Under the pieces are notes generated by a model. The model did no database searches and was not told the origin of the DNA. It saw nothing but the letters and a program-made list of their open reading frames with translations. Made by a program: the position numbers and the translations under genes. Shown here in pieces: positions 50,082-57,935 of a stretch of 57,935 nucleotides of DNA (the stretch's first letter is position 1; every line of letters begins with the position of its first letter). Source of the stretch: Olsenella_L kribbiana (GTDB taxonomy: Bacteria; Actinomycetota; Coriobacteriia; Coriobacteriales; Atopobiaceae); assembly GCF_036408795.1 (NCBI RefSeq), contig NZ_JAZGJP010000013.1, positions 1 through 57,935 on the forward strand, given 5' to 3'.

Positions 50082-50584
50082 TCAGCTTCGCCGCTTGCAG
50101 CATCCTTCTTCTCTGCCGCGCGCTTCTCCATGAAGGCATTGAGGTCGGAGATGAGCTCTCGTGTCTTGGCAGGATCTGCGCCGAGCGCAGCCTCCTTCAG
50201 GGAGAACGAGGAGAGATAGGCCTCCAAGAGCGTCTGTGCACCGCACCAGATGGGATTGAAGGGGCAGAAGGGCTTCCTCGGGCAGGGCGTCTGGCCCTCG
50301 CCGCAGACATCGCAGGCTGTGAGCATCATGGGGCCCTGCACTGCCTGGACAATGTCCAGAAGCGTCACGGTCTCTGGGTCCACTGCGAGGCTCATGCCGC
50401 CATGCGCACCGCGCGTGCTTGCGATGATGCCGGCCTCTGCCAGATCGTGCTGGATGGAACGGGCGAAGGAATAGGGGATGCTGTTCTCTTCGGCAGCGGT
50501 CCTGACCGACAGCACCGTATCGGGGTCACGCACGAGTGCCGCCATCATCCGCAATGCGTAATCGGTCTTTCTCGAGATATCCAA
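50078..50584 (-). CDS. Rrf2 family transcriptional regulator
   Basis: 168 aa. The N-terminal winged helix begins LDISRKTDYALRMMAALVRD, and the recognition part is AEAGIIASTRGAHGGMSLA. A cysteine cluster CDVCGEGQTPCPRKPFCPFN with a further WC could hold an iron-sulfur cluster, as in IscR or NsrR. The start is a TTG 5 nt after GGAGG; an ATG 11 codons upstream is less likely. It is coupled to the MutY-like gene and lies upstream of rubrerythrin, which suggests redox or iron-sulfur control of repair and peroxide defence. Confidence 0.9.
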   Translation of the reverse strand: MDISRKTDYALRMMAALVRDPDTVLSVRTAAEENSIPYSFARSIQHDLAEAGIIASTRGAHGGMSLAVDPETVTLLDIVQAVQGPMMLTACDVCGEGQTPCPRKPFCPFNPIWCGAQTLLEAYLSSFSLKEAALGADPAKTRELISDLNAFMEKRAAEKKDAASGEAE

Positions 50585-50715
50585 CGTGCCCTCCACGCTC
50601 TGCCAGCTCAGTATCACTGGTCAGAAGGATAGCGATATTCATGCGTCATGTGGGCAATTGTCACAAATTGCGCAGCATCTGTTTTTGCCATACTGCAATC
50701 AGGGAGCACTCTTCC

Positions 50716-51411
50716 CTATTTCCACTCCAGAATCGGGAAGCCTTCACGCTTTGCAGCCCGCTCGAGCGTCTGGCCGGGCGTGACCGCATAGCCATGCTTT
50801 GCAGTCTTGAGCATCGCGTAGTCGGAGAAGTGGTCGCCGTAGGCATAGGCGACTTCCCAGTTGCCCGGTCCGAAGGCACCATCTGCCCATTCCTTGACGG
50901 CACGGGGCTTCTCCGAGCCCTGGGTGACGTCTCCTTCGACCCTGCCGGTGTAGTTGCCCTCAGGGTCCACTTCCATCTTCGTCGCAATGACGGCGTCCGT
51001 GCCGAGCACTTCCTGGGCGCAGAGGGCTATGACCTCGAACGTCGCAGAGACGAGCACCGTGACGCAGCCTTCGCGCTTCCTTTTTGCGACCTCGGCGATG
51101 GCTTCCTTGCGGTAGCGCTTTATCAGCACCTCGTTGTGGAAGTCCACCATGATCTGGCGGATCTCTTCAGGGCTGTAGTGGGAAAGGGCAGAGAAGATGA
51201 CCTCGCGAGCCTCATCCTGGCGATAGGGCAGATGGAGCTTGTAGCGGGCACCCCACCAGCCAAGGCGCAGGCCTGTGGCCACTCCGAGATAGTTATGCCT
51301 GAAGAGATAGAGCGAGAACAGGGCACCGGACTGTCCGTCGATGCACGTGCCATCGTAGTCGAAGACGGCCAGCTGGACACGCTTCTTGTCCTCTTTCGGG
51401 GCTTCCCCCAT
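50716..51411 (-). CDS. HAD-superfamily IB phosphatase
   Basis: A 231-aa SerB-like hydrolase. Motif I is AVFDYDGTCIDGQ (nucleophile Asp), motif II is VLVSATFEV, the Lys is in SEKPRAVKEW, and motif III is AYGDHFSDYAMLKTA. A helical cap follows motif I. The substrate cannot be assigned; relatives act on phosphoserine or lipid-linked phosphates. ATG 51411 follows GGAAGGGA. It precedes no gene in its operon. Confidence 0.86.
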   Translation of the reverse strand: MGEAPKEDKKRVQLAVFDYDGTCIDGQSGALFSLYLFRHNYLGVATGLRLGWWGARYKLHLPYRQDEAREVIFSALSHYSPEEIRQIMVDFHNEVLIKRYRKEAIAEVAKRKREGCVTVLVSATFEVIALCAQEVLGTDAVIATKMEVDPEGNYTGRVEGDVTQGSEKPRAVKEWADGAFGPGNWEVAYAYGDHFSDYAMLKTAKHGYAVTPGQTLERAAKREGFPILEWK

Positions 51412-51531
51412 GCAAGATCCCTTCCACCTTCGTCCTGGCACACCGAGACCAGAACCCGCCCTGTTTATGCCCTCCTGCCGCCGGCAGCTTTCAGAGCATC
51501 TTGGCTTCCGGCAGAAACTTCTCTGCATACG

Positions 51532-51554
51532 AAAAAGGGCTCCCGAAGGAGCCC
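51532..51554 (-). terminator. Terminator after tRNA-Asp
   Basis: GGGCTCC/GGAGCCC stem with a 4-nt loop and five T on the minus strand, 11 bp past the tRNA. Confidence 0.9.
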
Positions 51555-51565
51555 TGAAGGTGCAA

Positions 51566-51642
<77 letters not shown>

Positions 51643-51737
51643 GTTCGGTGCGAGAGCTATATTACGCGAAATCGAGCATCGAAGGCAAGCCCCAATTTGA
51701 AAAACTTTCCCAAAGGCACCTTCTTCTGGATATGAGA

Positions 51738-51773
51738 AGGGCTCTGCGCTACATTTCCGCAGCTCAGAGCCCT
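51738..51773 (-). terminator. Terminator of the following membrane-protein gene
   Basis: AGGGCTCTG pairs with CAGAGCCCT around an 18-nt inner loop that itself can pair partly, then TCTCATATCC. It lies 29 bp past the stop of 51802-52671. Confidence 0.6.
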
Positions 51774-51801
51774 GACAGAATGACTTGTGGAGGAATTGTC
51801 G

Positions 51802-52671
51802 TTACATGAGGCTGACCTGAACGGTACCAGAATCCGTCGTCACATCAAGATTCGACCCGTCGAGCACAGCCTCGGCGATCTGGCCCGAGCCGCCCACAGG
51901 GTTGCCGTCAGAGTCCACGACGGCAGAGGCAACAGAGCCGTCAGCCGGCACATAGGCAATGACATCCCAGGTGCCATCGAGGTTCTCGGGGATGATGAAG
52001 GCGCCCTGATAGAGGATGAGCGAGACCGGAGTTCCGGAGAGCTGAACGACCGTCCAGCTGTAGTTGCCGGAGCCATCGAGCTTCGCAAGCACCCAGCCGC
52101 CTCCCTGCTCCATGAGGCCATACGACGCGTCGTGGTATGTCATCGTGTCGTTCGAGGCTACCTGCTGCTCTTCCTGCTGCGTCTGGGCATCCTCGCCCGT
52201 CTGCGTCTGCGTCGTCGAGGAGAGCGCATTGTTGAAGATGACGATCATTGCAATGACGACGACAGCTGCGGCAATCGCGATGCCGATGAAGAGCTTCTTG
52301 TTCGTCTGCATGCGCGGAGCCGTGCTTTTGACCTTCGGACGGTTCCTGCCCTCGAGACGGACATTTCCCTTCCTCGCCTTGCGCATCATGTGCGAGCGGG
52401 CAGCGGCTGCTGCCTCCTCGGCGTTGTCCCTCGACGTGAGGACTGCGCCCTCGCCGCTCGAGAGCTTCTGGAAGGCACCGGTCTCCTCAGGGTCGACACC
52501 GATGGGGCGGGGTGCGTCTCCCTCGCCTGCAACCGGGTCCTCCCCTACCATCGGACGTCCTGCAGAATAGGGGGACGTCGAGGATGCGTAGCCCGTCACA
52601 TCGGGGCCGAATCCTCCCTGCGCATGCCGTGCGGCATGGCGGGGTGCATGCTTCTGATTGTCGAAAGGCAC
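51802..52671 (-). CDS. Single-pass membrane protein of unknown function
   Basis: 289 aa, not matched to a family I know. Residues 1-~130 are polar and cytoplasmic with Ala/Gly/Pro-rich disorder and a basic end (MRKARKGNVRLEGRNRPKVK). One membrane helix follows (LFIGIAIAAAVVVIAMIVIF). The extracellular part starts with a Gln/Thr/Glu linker, then ~120 residues of beta-rich sequence (GGWVLAKLDGSGNYSWTVVQ). It is monocistronic with its own terminator. The ~135 bp before it holds no gene. Confidence 0.75.
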   Translation of the reverse strand: MPFDNQKHAPRHAARHAQGGFGPDVTGYASSTSPYSAGRPMVGEDPVAGEGDAPRPIGVDPEETGAFQKLSSGEGAVLTSRDNAEEAAAAARSHMMRKARKGNVRLEGRNRPKVKSTAPRMQTNKKLFIGIAIAAAVVVIAMIVIFNNALSSTTQTQTGEDAQTQQEEQQVASNDTMTYHDASYGLMEQGGGWVLAKLDGSGNYSWTVVQLSGTPVSLILYQGAFIIPENLDGTWDVIAYVPADGSVASAVVDSDGNPVGGSGQIAEAVLDGSNLDVTTDSGTVQVSLM

Positions 52672-52806
52672 TTCTCTGCCTCCTCGTTTCAGGTTTCATG
52701 CCTGCACCCGGATGGACACAGGCATCCTGTCTACATTTTCTGCCAAGCAGCGGGGGCTCATGCTGCCCCGTCCAATAAAGCGCGAGGTCCGCACAACCTT
52801 CTAAGC

Positions 52807-53409
52807 CTAGAGGACGCGCCTCTCCTCTATTGCATGGCCAAGCGTCACTTCGTCTGCGTATTCGAGGTCTCCGCCCACAGGAAGGCCGCTTGCAAGGCGG
52901 CTCACCGTGATGCCGAGAGGCTTTATCTGGCGGCTCAGATAGGAGGCTGTCGTCTCGCCTTCGACATTGGGGCTCGTGGCCAGGATGACCTCCTGGATCT
53001 CTCCGTCCGCGAGGCGAGCCATGAGCTCGCGCACATGGAGCTGCGCGGGTCCTATCTTGTCCATAGGACTAATGACGCCACCAAGCACATGGTAGAGGCC
53101 GTGATAGCTTCCCGTGCGCTCTATCGCCTCGACGTCGCGCGGCTCTGCCACGACGCAGACCTCTGAGCGGGTGCGCGTCGAATCTGCGCAGATGTCGCAG
53201 GTATCCCCTGTCGCATAGTTGAAGCAGATCGGGCAGAAGTGCACCTCGCGCTTCACGTCGAGGATGGCATCGGCGAGGCGCTCTGCTTCCTTCGCATCCG
53301 CTTCGAGGAGATAGTAGGCAATGCGCTGCGCCGACTTCGGGCCGATGCCAGGAAGGCGTCCCAGCTCGTCCAGAAGCCGCTGCAGGGCATGCTCCGTCCT
53401 TTCCGCCAT
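52807..53409 (-). CDS. recR: Recombination protein RecR
   Basis: 200 aa. An N-terminal helix-hairpin-helix (LGRLPGIGPKSAQRIAYYLL) is followed by a C4 zinc finger (CPICFNYATGDTCDIC) and a Toprim domain (VCVVAEPRDVEAIERTGSY, ATSPNVEGETTASYL). The C-terminal Walker-like part follows. With RecF or RecO it loads RecA at gaps. ATG 53409 overlaps the region right behind the ybaB stop, 1 bp apart, so coupling is likely. Confidence 0.97.
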   Translation of the reverse strand: MAERTEHALQRLLDELGRLPGIGPKSAQRIAYYLLEADAKEAERLADAILDVKREVHFCPICFNYATGDTCDICADSTRTRSEVCVVAEPRDVEAIERTGSYHGLYHVLGGVISPMDKIGPAQLHVRELMARLADGEIQEVILATSPNVEGETTASYLSRQIKPLGITVSRLASGLPVGGDLEYADEVTLGHAIEERRVL

Positions 53410-53410
53410 C

Positions 53411-53734
53411 CTAGAAGAGTCCCGGGATGTTGAGGCCGCCCGTGATGGAGCCAAGCTCGGAGGATGCTGCAGACTGGGCAGAGTCGAGCGCATCGTTCAC
53501 AGCAGCAAGGATCATGTCCTGGAGCAGGTCCACGTCCTCGGGATCGAGAGCCGAAGGCGCGATCTCGATCGACTTGAGCTTCATGTCGCCCGTTGCCACG
53601 ACCTTCACGGTGCCACCGCCTGCGGTGGCGGTGACTTCCTTGTCCTTCAGGCCCTCCTCTGCGGATGCAAGCTGCTCCTGCATTGCACGAGCCTGCTGCA
53701 TGATTGCATTCATATCGAGATTGCGCTTTGCCAT
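53411..53734 (-). CDS. YbaB/EbfC nucleoid-associated protein
   Basis: A 107-aa DNA-binding dimer protein. It has an N-terminal amphipathic helix (MNAIMQQARAMQEQLASAEE), a central beta sheet (VTATAGGGTVKVVATGDMKL) and a C-terminal helix (DLLQDMILAAVNDALDSAQ). It sits between dnaX and recR, the standard arrangement across bacteria. Confidence 0.95.
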   Translation of the reverse strand: MAKRNLDMNAIMQQARAMQEQLASAEEGLKDKEVTATAGGGTVKVVATGDMKLKSIEIAPSALDPEDVDLLQDMILAAVNDALDSAQSAASSELGSITGGLNIPGLF

Positions 53735-53766
53735 CGCGGTGCCTTTCCTGTCTTCAGTGACTCTAT

Positions 53767-56043
53767 CTATTCGTCTTCGTCGTCCGCATCGTCTGCGGCT
53801 TCCTCGATGCCGGTATCTGCATCGTCGTCTTCGACTTCCTCCTCGTCAGGGGAAGGCTCGACCACGACATTGATGCCGGGGCCGAAGACCGACTCGAGCA
53901 TGTCGGCAATGTCCTTTGGTATACCCTCGGTCTCCTTGAGAGGCGTGCCTTTCTGGGGCTCTGCCTCATCGCTCACAGGAAATCCGCTCGAGGCAGCTTC
54001 CTTTGCAGGAGCTGCCGCTGGCGCCGGTGCAGGTGCGGGTGCGGGCTTCGGCGCAGGAGCAGGGGCCGGCGCTGCCACCGGTGCCTCTTCTGCATATCCC
54101 GCCACGTCTGCATCGCTATAGGGCACCTGCTCATCTGCTGGCGGCTCGTCCCACGGCATGGGCTCAGGTGCAGCTGCCGGCTGAGGCTCAGGTACGGGAG
54201 CAGGCACTGGCGCTGCCGCAGCCGGTGCAGGCGCTGCCTGCGGCTGTGGTGCCGGTGCCTGGACTGGAGCGGGGGCCGGAGCGGGCGCTGCCGCCACCGG
54301 CGCCTGCTGCACGGGTGGCTGAGGAGCACGTGGCGCGGCGGCACGTGCCTTCGGCTTCGAGCTCTTCGCCTCCACATAGTTCGGATAGCGAGGGCCGAAG
54401 ACCGCAATGATGGCAGGACGGACGATGGAGTCGACGTCTCCCCTGGCCAGCATATGGAGCGAGAACGAGGAGCCCTTCGGAAACTCGATCGTGAGGCTCT
54501 CGCCGTCGTCTGCGACCGCATGGCTCGAAGCCAGAAGCGAGGCGCGGGCAGGGTCCTTCTTCCGGAGGCTGTCCTGGACCTGCTTCCACATGCGCTGGAG
54601 ACGCGCTGCGTCCTGCACAGGAGCGGTCGGAGCCGCTGCCTGCGGACGTGCCTGAGGGGCTGCTGCAGGAGCCGGTGCCGGAGCTGCCGTCCTCGGAGCA
54701 GGAGCTGGCGTGTAGGCAGGTGCCGGAGCAGGAGCTGATGGTTGCGCAGGCGCCTGTACCGGAACCGGTGCAGGAGCTGCCTGGACAGCTGGGGCGGAAG
54801 ACTCAGGTACAGGTGCTGCAGCGGGCTCTGCCACGACTCTCGAGCTCACCGGCACAGGAGCCGGCGATGCCATGACCACACCAGGGGCAGTGAGCGCTGC
54901 GATCTGCTCTTCGAGGTTATGCACGCGCTCTGCCAGGGACTCGAGCGTGAGATCCGATTGCGGCCTTGCCATCTTCGTGAAGGCAATCTCGAGCACGAGG
55001 CGCTGATTCGGCGCCGTGCGCATCTCCGAGGAGGTATCTCCCAGAAGAGAGAGCACACGTGCCAGCCTGTCAGGCGTGCCGAAAGCATCTGCCTCCTCCT
55101 GAAGCTTTGTCACATCTCCTGCCGCAGCGGGGACAAGCTTGGGGTCTGCCCCAGCGACAGAGACGACGTAGACATCGCGCACATGGGCGGCAAGCTCGCG
55201 CGTGAACTGCAGGAGATCGCGTCCGGCATCCACGAGTGCCGCTGTCTCGTTCATGAGCTCTGCCACATCGCGGCGGGCGATGGCAGAGACGATATTGGCA
55301 AGCGTCTGGCTCTGGACCTCGCCGAGGGCGCTTCTGACCGCCTGGAGCGTGATCCTGTTGTCCGAAAAGACGGCAATCTGCTCCAGGGTTCCCAGAGCGT
55401 CTCTCATGCCGCCTCTGGCATGGGCGGCGATGAGGGCCAGGCCCTCATCTTCTGCCTCGAAGCCCTCCTTCGCACAGACATCGGCCAGATGCGCCTTGAT
55501 GTCGTCTGCAGAGATAGCGTGGAAGTCGAAGCGCTGGACACGCGAGAGGATCGTCTGCGGAATCTTCTGGGGGTCGGTCGTGCAGAGGATGAATACGACA
55601 TGCTCAGGCGGCTCTTCGAGCGTCTTCAGCAGCGCATTGAAGGCTGCCGTCGTGAGCATGTGGACCTCGTCGATGATGTAGACCTTGTAGGAGCCCATGG
55701 AAGGCGCGAAGCTCACACGGTTGATGATCTCCTCGCGCACGTTGTCCACGCCCGTGCGGCTTGCCGCATCGAGCTCATAGACATCCGGGTGCTCCCCTGC
55801 CGCGATGAGGCGGCACTGCTCGCATGTGCCATCGGGTAGCTGGCCTGGCCCCTTCTCGCACATGAGGGCCTTGGCCAAGATCCTTGCCATCGTCGTCTTG
55901 CCGGTGCCTCTGGGGCCGCAGAAGAGATAGGCATGAGAGACCCTGCCTTCGAGCACGGCGTGCTCGAGCGTCGATACCACATGCTTCTGTCCGACGACAT
56001 CCTGGAAGGTCAGGGGCCGGTATTTTCTGTAGAGCGATTCCAT
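53767..56043 (-). CDS. dnaX: DNA polymerase III subunit gamma/tau
   Basis: A 758-aa clamp-loader ATPase. Walker A is GPRGTGKTTMARIL, a zinc module with CEKGPGQLPDGTCEQC follows, Walker B is YIIDEVHMLTTAAFNALLKT, and sensor I and the Arg-finger region are LCTTDPQKIPQTILSRVQRF. After residue ~370 come a domain III helix bundle and a Pro/Ala-rich linker. A compact tau-like domain lies at ~500-560 (LTIEFPKGSSFSLHMLARGD), followed by a second very long PAPAPA linker. The end is acidic (EEEVEDDDADTGIEEAADDA). No A-rich slippery site for gamma frameshifting was noticed. Confidence 0.96.
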   Translation of the reverse strand: MESLYRKYRPLTFQDVVGQKHVVSTLEHAVLEGRVSHAYLFCGPRGTGKTTMARILAKALMCEKGPGQLPDGTCEQCRLIAAGEHPDVYELDAASRTGVDNVREEIINRVSFAPSMGSYKVYIIDEVHMLTTAAFNALLKTLEEPPEHVVFILCTTDPQKIPQTILSRVQRFDFHAISADDIKAHLADVCAKEGFEAEDEGLALIAAHARGGMRDALGTLEQIAVFSDNRITLQAVRSALGEVQSQTLANIVSAIARRDVAELMNETAALVDAGRDLLQFTRELAAHVRDVYVVSVAGADPKLVPAAAGDVTKLQEEADAFGTPDRLARVLSLLGDTSSEMRTAPNQRLVLEIAFTKMARPQSDLTLESLAERVHNLEEQIAALTAPGVVMASPAPVPVSSRVVAEPAAAPVPESSAPAVQAAPAPVPVQAPAQPSAPAPAPAYTPAPAPRTAAPAPAPAAAPQARPQAAAPTAPVQDAARLQRMWKQVQDSLRKKDPARASLLASSHAVADDGESLTIEFPKGSSFSLHMLARGDVDSIVRPAIIAVFGPRYPNYVEAKSSKPKARAAAPRAPQPPVQQAPVAAAPAPAPAPVQAPAPQPQAAPAPAAAAPVPAPVPEPQPAAAPEPMPWDEPPADEQVPYSDADVAGYAEEAPVAAPAPAPAPKPAPAPAPAPAAAPAKEAASSGFPVSDEAEPQKGTPLKETEGIPKDIADMLESVFGPGINVVVEPSPDEEEVEDDDADTGIEEAADDADDEDE

Positions 56044-56174
56044 CTGGTCTCCTGGAGGGAGGGTATGTGCTCAGTCCAGTATACGCGCGCACCCGTCTGA
56101 CAGAAAGCCGGGCAGGCAGAGCCCCAGATCCAGAAATGTCCCTGCACTCTTGCACAGGCATCTCTGCAAGACGT

Positions 56175-56201
56175 ACAATTGTTCTTAGAACAATTGTTCT
56201 T
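56175..56201 (+). promoter_or_regulatory. Palindromic GAACAATTGTTC operator-like site
   Basis: AGAACAATTGTTCT (56187-56200) is a perfect 14-bp palindrome of the form GAAC-N4-GTTC, like the LexA/DinR boxes of Gram-positive bacteria. A 12-bp direct repeat ACAATTGTTCTT overlaps it at 56175-56186 and 56190-56201. It lies 130 bp before dnaX and 64 bp before the small membrane ORF. Confidence 0.45.
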
Positions 56202-56264
56202 CAAAAGCTGTATATGCAGTGCAAGGGCACTCGTGTCGCTCCAATCGCGAGAGTGGGGCGACAT

Positions 56265-56381
56265 ATGGCTGCCTACGAGGAGCTTTTCGGTTTCGCGTCC
56301 GTCCTGTTCGCAGCAATGACAATCGGACTCTGGGTGGGCTGCCACACCGGACGAAGCGGAAAAGAGCCGTCCTTTGCCTGA
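56265..56381 (+). CDS. Small membrane peptide, holin-like toxin type
   Basis: A 38-aa ORF of the form MAAYEELFGF followed by one hydrophobic helix (ASVLFAAMTIGLWVG) and a polar tail CHTGRSGKEP. The layout (Met, Tyr-Glu, helix, short charged end) is like small type I toxins and holin-like peptides. The ribosome site is weak (GTGGGG). The palindromic box upstream would fit damage-inducible control. It is too short for a firm call. Confidence 0.4.
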   Translation: MAAYEELFGFASVLFAAMTIGLWVGCHTGRSGKEPSFA

Positions 56382-56522
56382 GCGGATAGCGGCCACTCTC
56401 CAAACCTTACAGCAGTCAAAGGAGCGGTCAAATTCCCGCTGCCACGGGAGCCGTCTGCGCTATCCATTCTGCCGTGCCGCTGCCTTAACCGTGCACAGAA
56501 AAAGGGCTCTCTGAAGCTTCTG

Positions 56523-56852
56523 GTGGGTAGCAAAGACTGCCCATCCGACCCCGCAAGCGGGATGATTCCGTCGGCGGTGGAGGCGCTCAGCCGTCTGCGC
56601 TCGTGGACGACGCACTCGAACATGCCGGCGGTGAGATTCCGGCGCCTCGCGGTGACGGGACTGGCGAATGTGCGTTGGTGCGGATGGGGGCGGTTCGCAG
56701 TCCCGTCGGGCGTGGACGTGAAGACCGTGAGCGCCATCCTCGGCCACTCCAACGCCGCGATGACCCTCAACGTCTACGCGGATGCACTCGCCGACAGCAA
56801 GAAGGTGAGCATGGACCTCATGGGCAGGATCATGTCCGCGGGACTCTCGTAG
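56523..56852 (+). pseudogene. Decayed tyrosine recombinase (integrase) remnant
   Basis: Only the C-terminal end of a phage-type integrase is recognisable: GVDVKTVSAILGHSNAAMTL followed by NVYADALADSKK, which includes the GH and the Tyr of the active site. Upstream residues do not form the catalytic domain; the H-x-x-R box is missing and the sequence looks scrambled. It marks an old mobile-element insertion. Confidence 0.7.
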
Positions 56853-56906
56853 GCCGCAGAATCAGGCATCGCCAGCCGCAGGACGACCAGATGGGCGGGT
56901 TTGGAA

Positions 56907-57770
56907 ATGGGCCAACAGAACAAGGACGGGAAGCCGAAGCTCGACCCCGAGGGGCAGATAGCCTTCCTCAGGGGCAAGGGGGTCACGTTCGAGCGGATGG
57001 ACGAGGCAGACGCCATGCGCTACCTCTCGCGGGAGTCGTACCTCTTTTCAGCGTACGCGTACCGGACGCTCTTTCCCAGGCGCGTCGGAGGGGCGCACGA
57101 CGGCGAGTACGCGAACCTCGACTTCTGCGACCTGGTAGACCTGGAGCGGCTCGACCGAGAGCTCAGGGCGGCACTCCTTCCGCTCGCGCTCGACGCGGAG
57201 CACCTCGCGAAGGCGCGGGTGCTCGACGAGGTGGCGAGGCGGCCTTCCGAAGATGGCCACTCCATCGTGCGCGACTACATGGCGGCGCTCTCCCCCTCCG
57301 AGCGTTCCCGGAGGGAGGCAGAGATATCGAGGCTCCGGCGCGACGAGTACTCAGGCGACCTCCAGAGGCACTATGCCGGGGAGATGCCGATATGGGTGCT
57401 GCTCGAGCTCTCCTCCTTCGGCACTGTCGCGGACGTGTACCGCTACTGCGCAAGCCGCTGGGACGACGCGGCGATGCTCGACGAGCACTACATGCTCAAA
57501 AAGGCCAGGGATGTCCGCAACGCCTGTGCCCACTCGGCCGCCATCATCAACGGGCTCGGAACCAACGGCCACGTTGCGAGGCCGGCGCCAAGCGAGCTCA
57601 CGGCCGCTCTCCGCGAGGCGGGGTTTTCGAAGCGGTCACGCTCCTCGCGCATGAGAAACCCGCGACTCCAACAGATAGCGACGCTCCTGCTCCTCCACAA
57701 GCGCATGGCCGGGGGACCGAGCTCGCCGACGAGGGCTCGGCACGTCTCCGTCCCCTGGCAGACGACGTGA
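56907..57770 (+). CDS. Abi family (HEPN-like) abortive infection protein, probably frameshifted at the end
   Basis: About 287 aa of the Abi_2/AbiD/F type. Visible are DPEGQIAFLRGKGVTFERMD, SYLFSAYAYRTLFPR, LDFCDLVDLERLDRELR, the RN(A)CAH motif of HEPN ribonucleases (KARDVRNACAHSAAIINGL) and MRNPRLQQIATLLLLHKRM. After residue ~270, at a G5 run (57711-57715), the reading frame looks wrong. With one more G it would continue as GGTELADEGSARLRPLADDV and on to 57820. The loss may have cut the native end. ATG 56907 is preferred over TTG 56901. Such genes halt phage infection by killing or stalling the host. Confidence 0.75.
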   Translation: MGQQNKDGKPKLDPEGQIAFLRGKGVTFERMDEADAMRYLSRESYLFSAYAYRTLFPRRVGGAHDGEYANLDFCDLVDLERLDRELRAALLPLALDAEHLAKARVLDEVARRPSEDGHSIVRDYMAALSPSERSRREAEISRLRRDEYSGDLQRHYAGEMPIWVLLELSSFGTVADVYRYCASRWDDAAMLDEHYMLKKARDVRNACAHSAAIINGLGTNGHVARPAPSELTAALREAGFSKRSRSSRMRNPRLQQIATLLLLHKRMAGGPSSPTRARHVSVPWQTT

Positions 57771-57820
57771 AGGCCGTGCTCTCCGTCACCCGCCCCGACG
57801 CTTCCGCAGAGGCGGGTTGA

Positions 57821-57935
57821 TTTCACCTGTCATCCGTACACTCCGGGGGCAGGTCAGGATTCCTGCAGCTAGCCGAACGGATGCAGCTGCCTGTGCACGG
57901 CCTCCTTCCTGCCGGAACGGTGTGCAGATTCCGTG
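57821..57935. other. Window end, no feature seen
   Basis: The last ~115 bases hold no ORF, hairpin or promoter that I can support. Confidence 0.6.

Overview
The window reads as chromosome of a high-GC, anaerobic Gram-positive bacterium, most likely an actinobacterium of class Coriobacteriia (Olsenella/Collinsella-like). The reasons are LPXTG proteins with class C sortases, a GlgC plus GlgD glycogen pathway, rubrerythrin, and an actinobacterial style of proteins beside clostridial-type glycogen genes. Genus is a judgement from family resemblance, not a computed result. Almost all genes lie on the minus strand. Three tRNA genes were found (Glu-TTC, Leu-TAA, Asp-GTC). No rRNA and no CRISPR array were seen.

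Layout. 1-3.3 kb: tRNA-Glu, then a split transketolase whose N-terminal half is fused behind a GntR/UTRA repressor, then tRNA-Leu. 3.3-9.2 kb: Ppx/GppA phosphatase, a DivIC/FtsB-like division protein and mfd. 9.2-21.2 kb: a tightly packed glycogen operon read glgB-glgP-glgC-glgD-glgA and then a GH13-GH77 fusion. GlgB carries a histone-H1-like Lys/Ala/Pro tail. 21.3-22.1 kb: nth.

22.1-42.6 kb: two tandem, paralogous sortase-dependent pilus loci. Locus A (42611 to 32777) and locus B (32195 to 22186) share one order: coiled-coil protein, signal peptidase I, LPSTG major pilin, class C sortase, minor pilin, giant LPXTG adhesin. Both minor pilins replace LPXTG by LxDMGDTN. Locus B alone has an extra membrane protein that looks like a sortase with its catalytic residues replaced. 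Locus A alone has a G9 tract early in its first gene, a candidate ON/OFF switch. Each locus follows an AT-rich regulatory region.

43.3-52.7 kb: a Schlafen/AlbA-type ATPase regulator followed by decanucleotide repeats, an S33 peptidase, O-acetylhomoserine sulfhydrylase with a long structured leader, rubrerythrin, a MutY-like glycosylase without the iron-sulfur cysteines, an Rrf2 regulator, a HAD phosphatase, tRNA-Asp and a membrane protein. 52.8-56.0 kb: the conserved dnaX-ybaB-recR operon. 56.0-57.9 kb: an accessory patch with a small membrane-peptide ORF behind a palindromic site, a decayed tyrosine recombinase and an Abi/HEPN gene that is probably frameshifted.

The strongest candidates for undescribed biology are the pilus system (pseudo-sortase, LxDMGDTN signal, poly-G switch) and the repressor-transketolase fusion.
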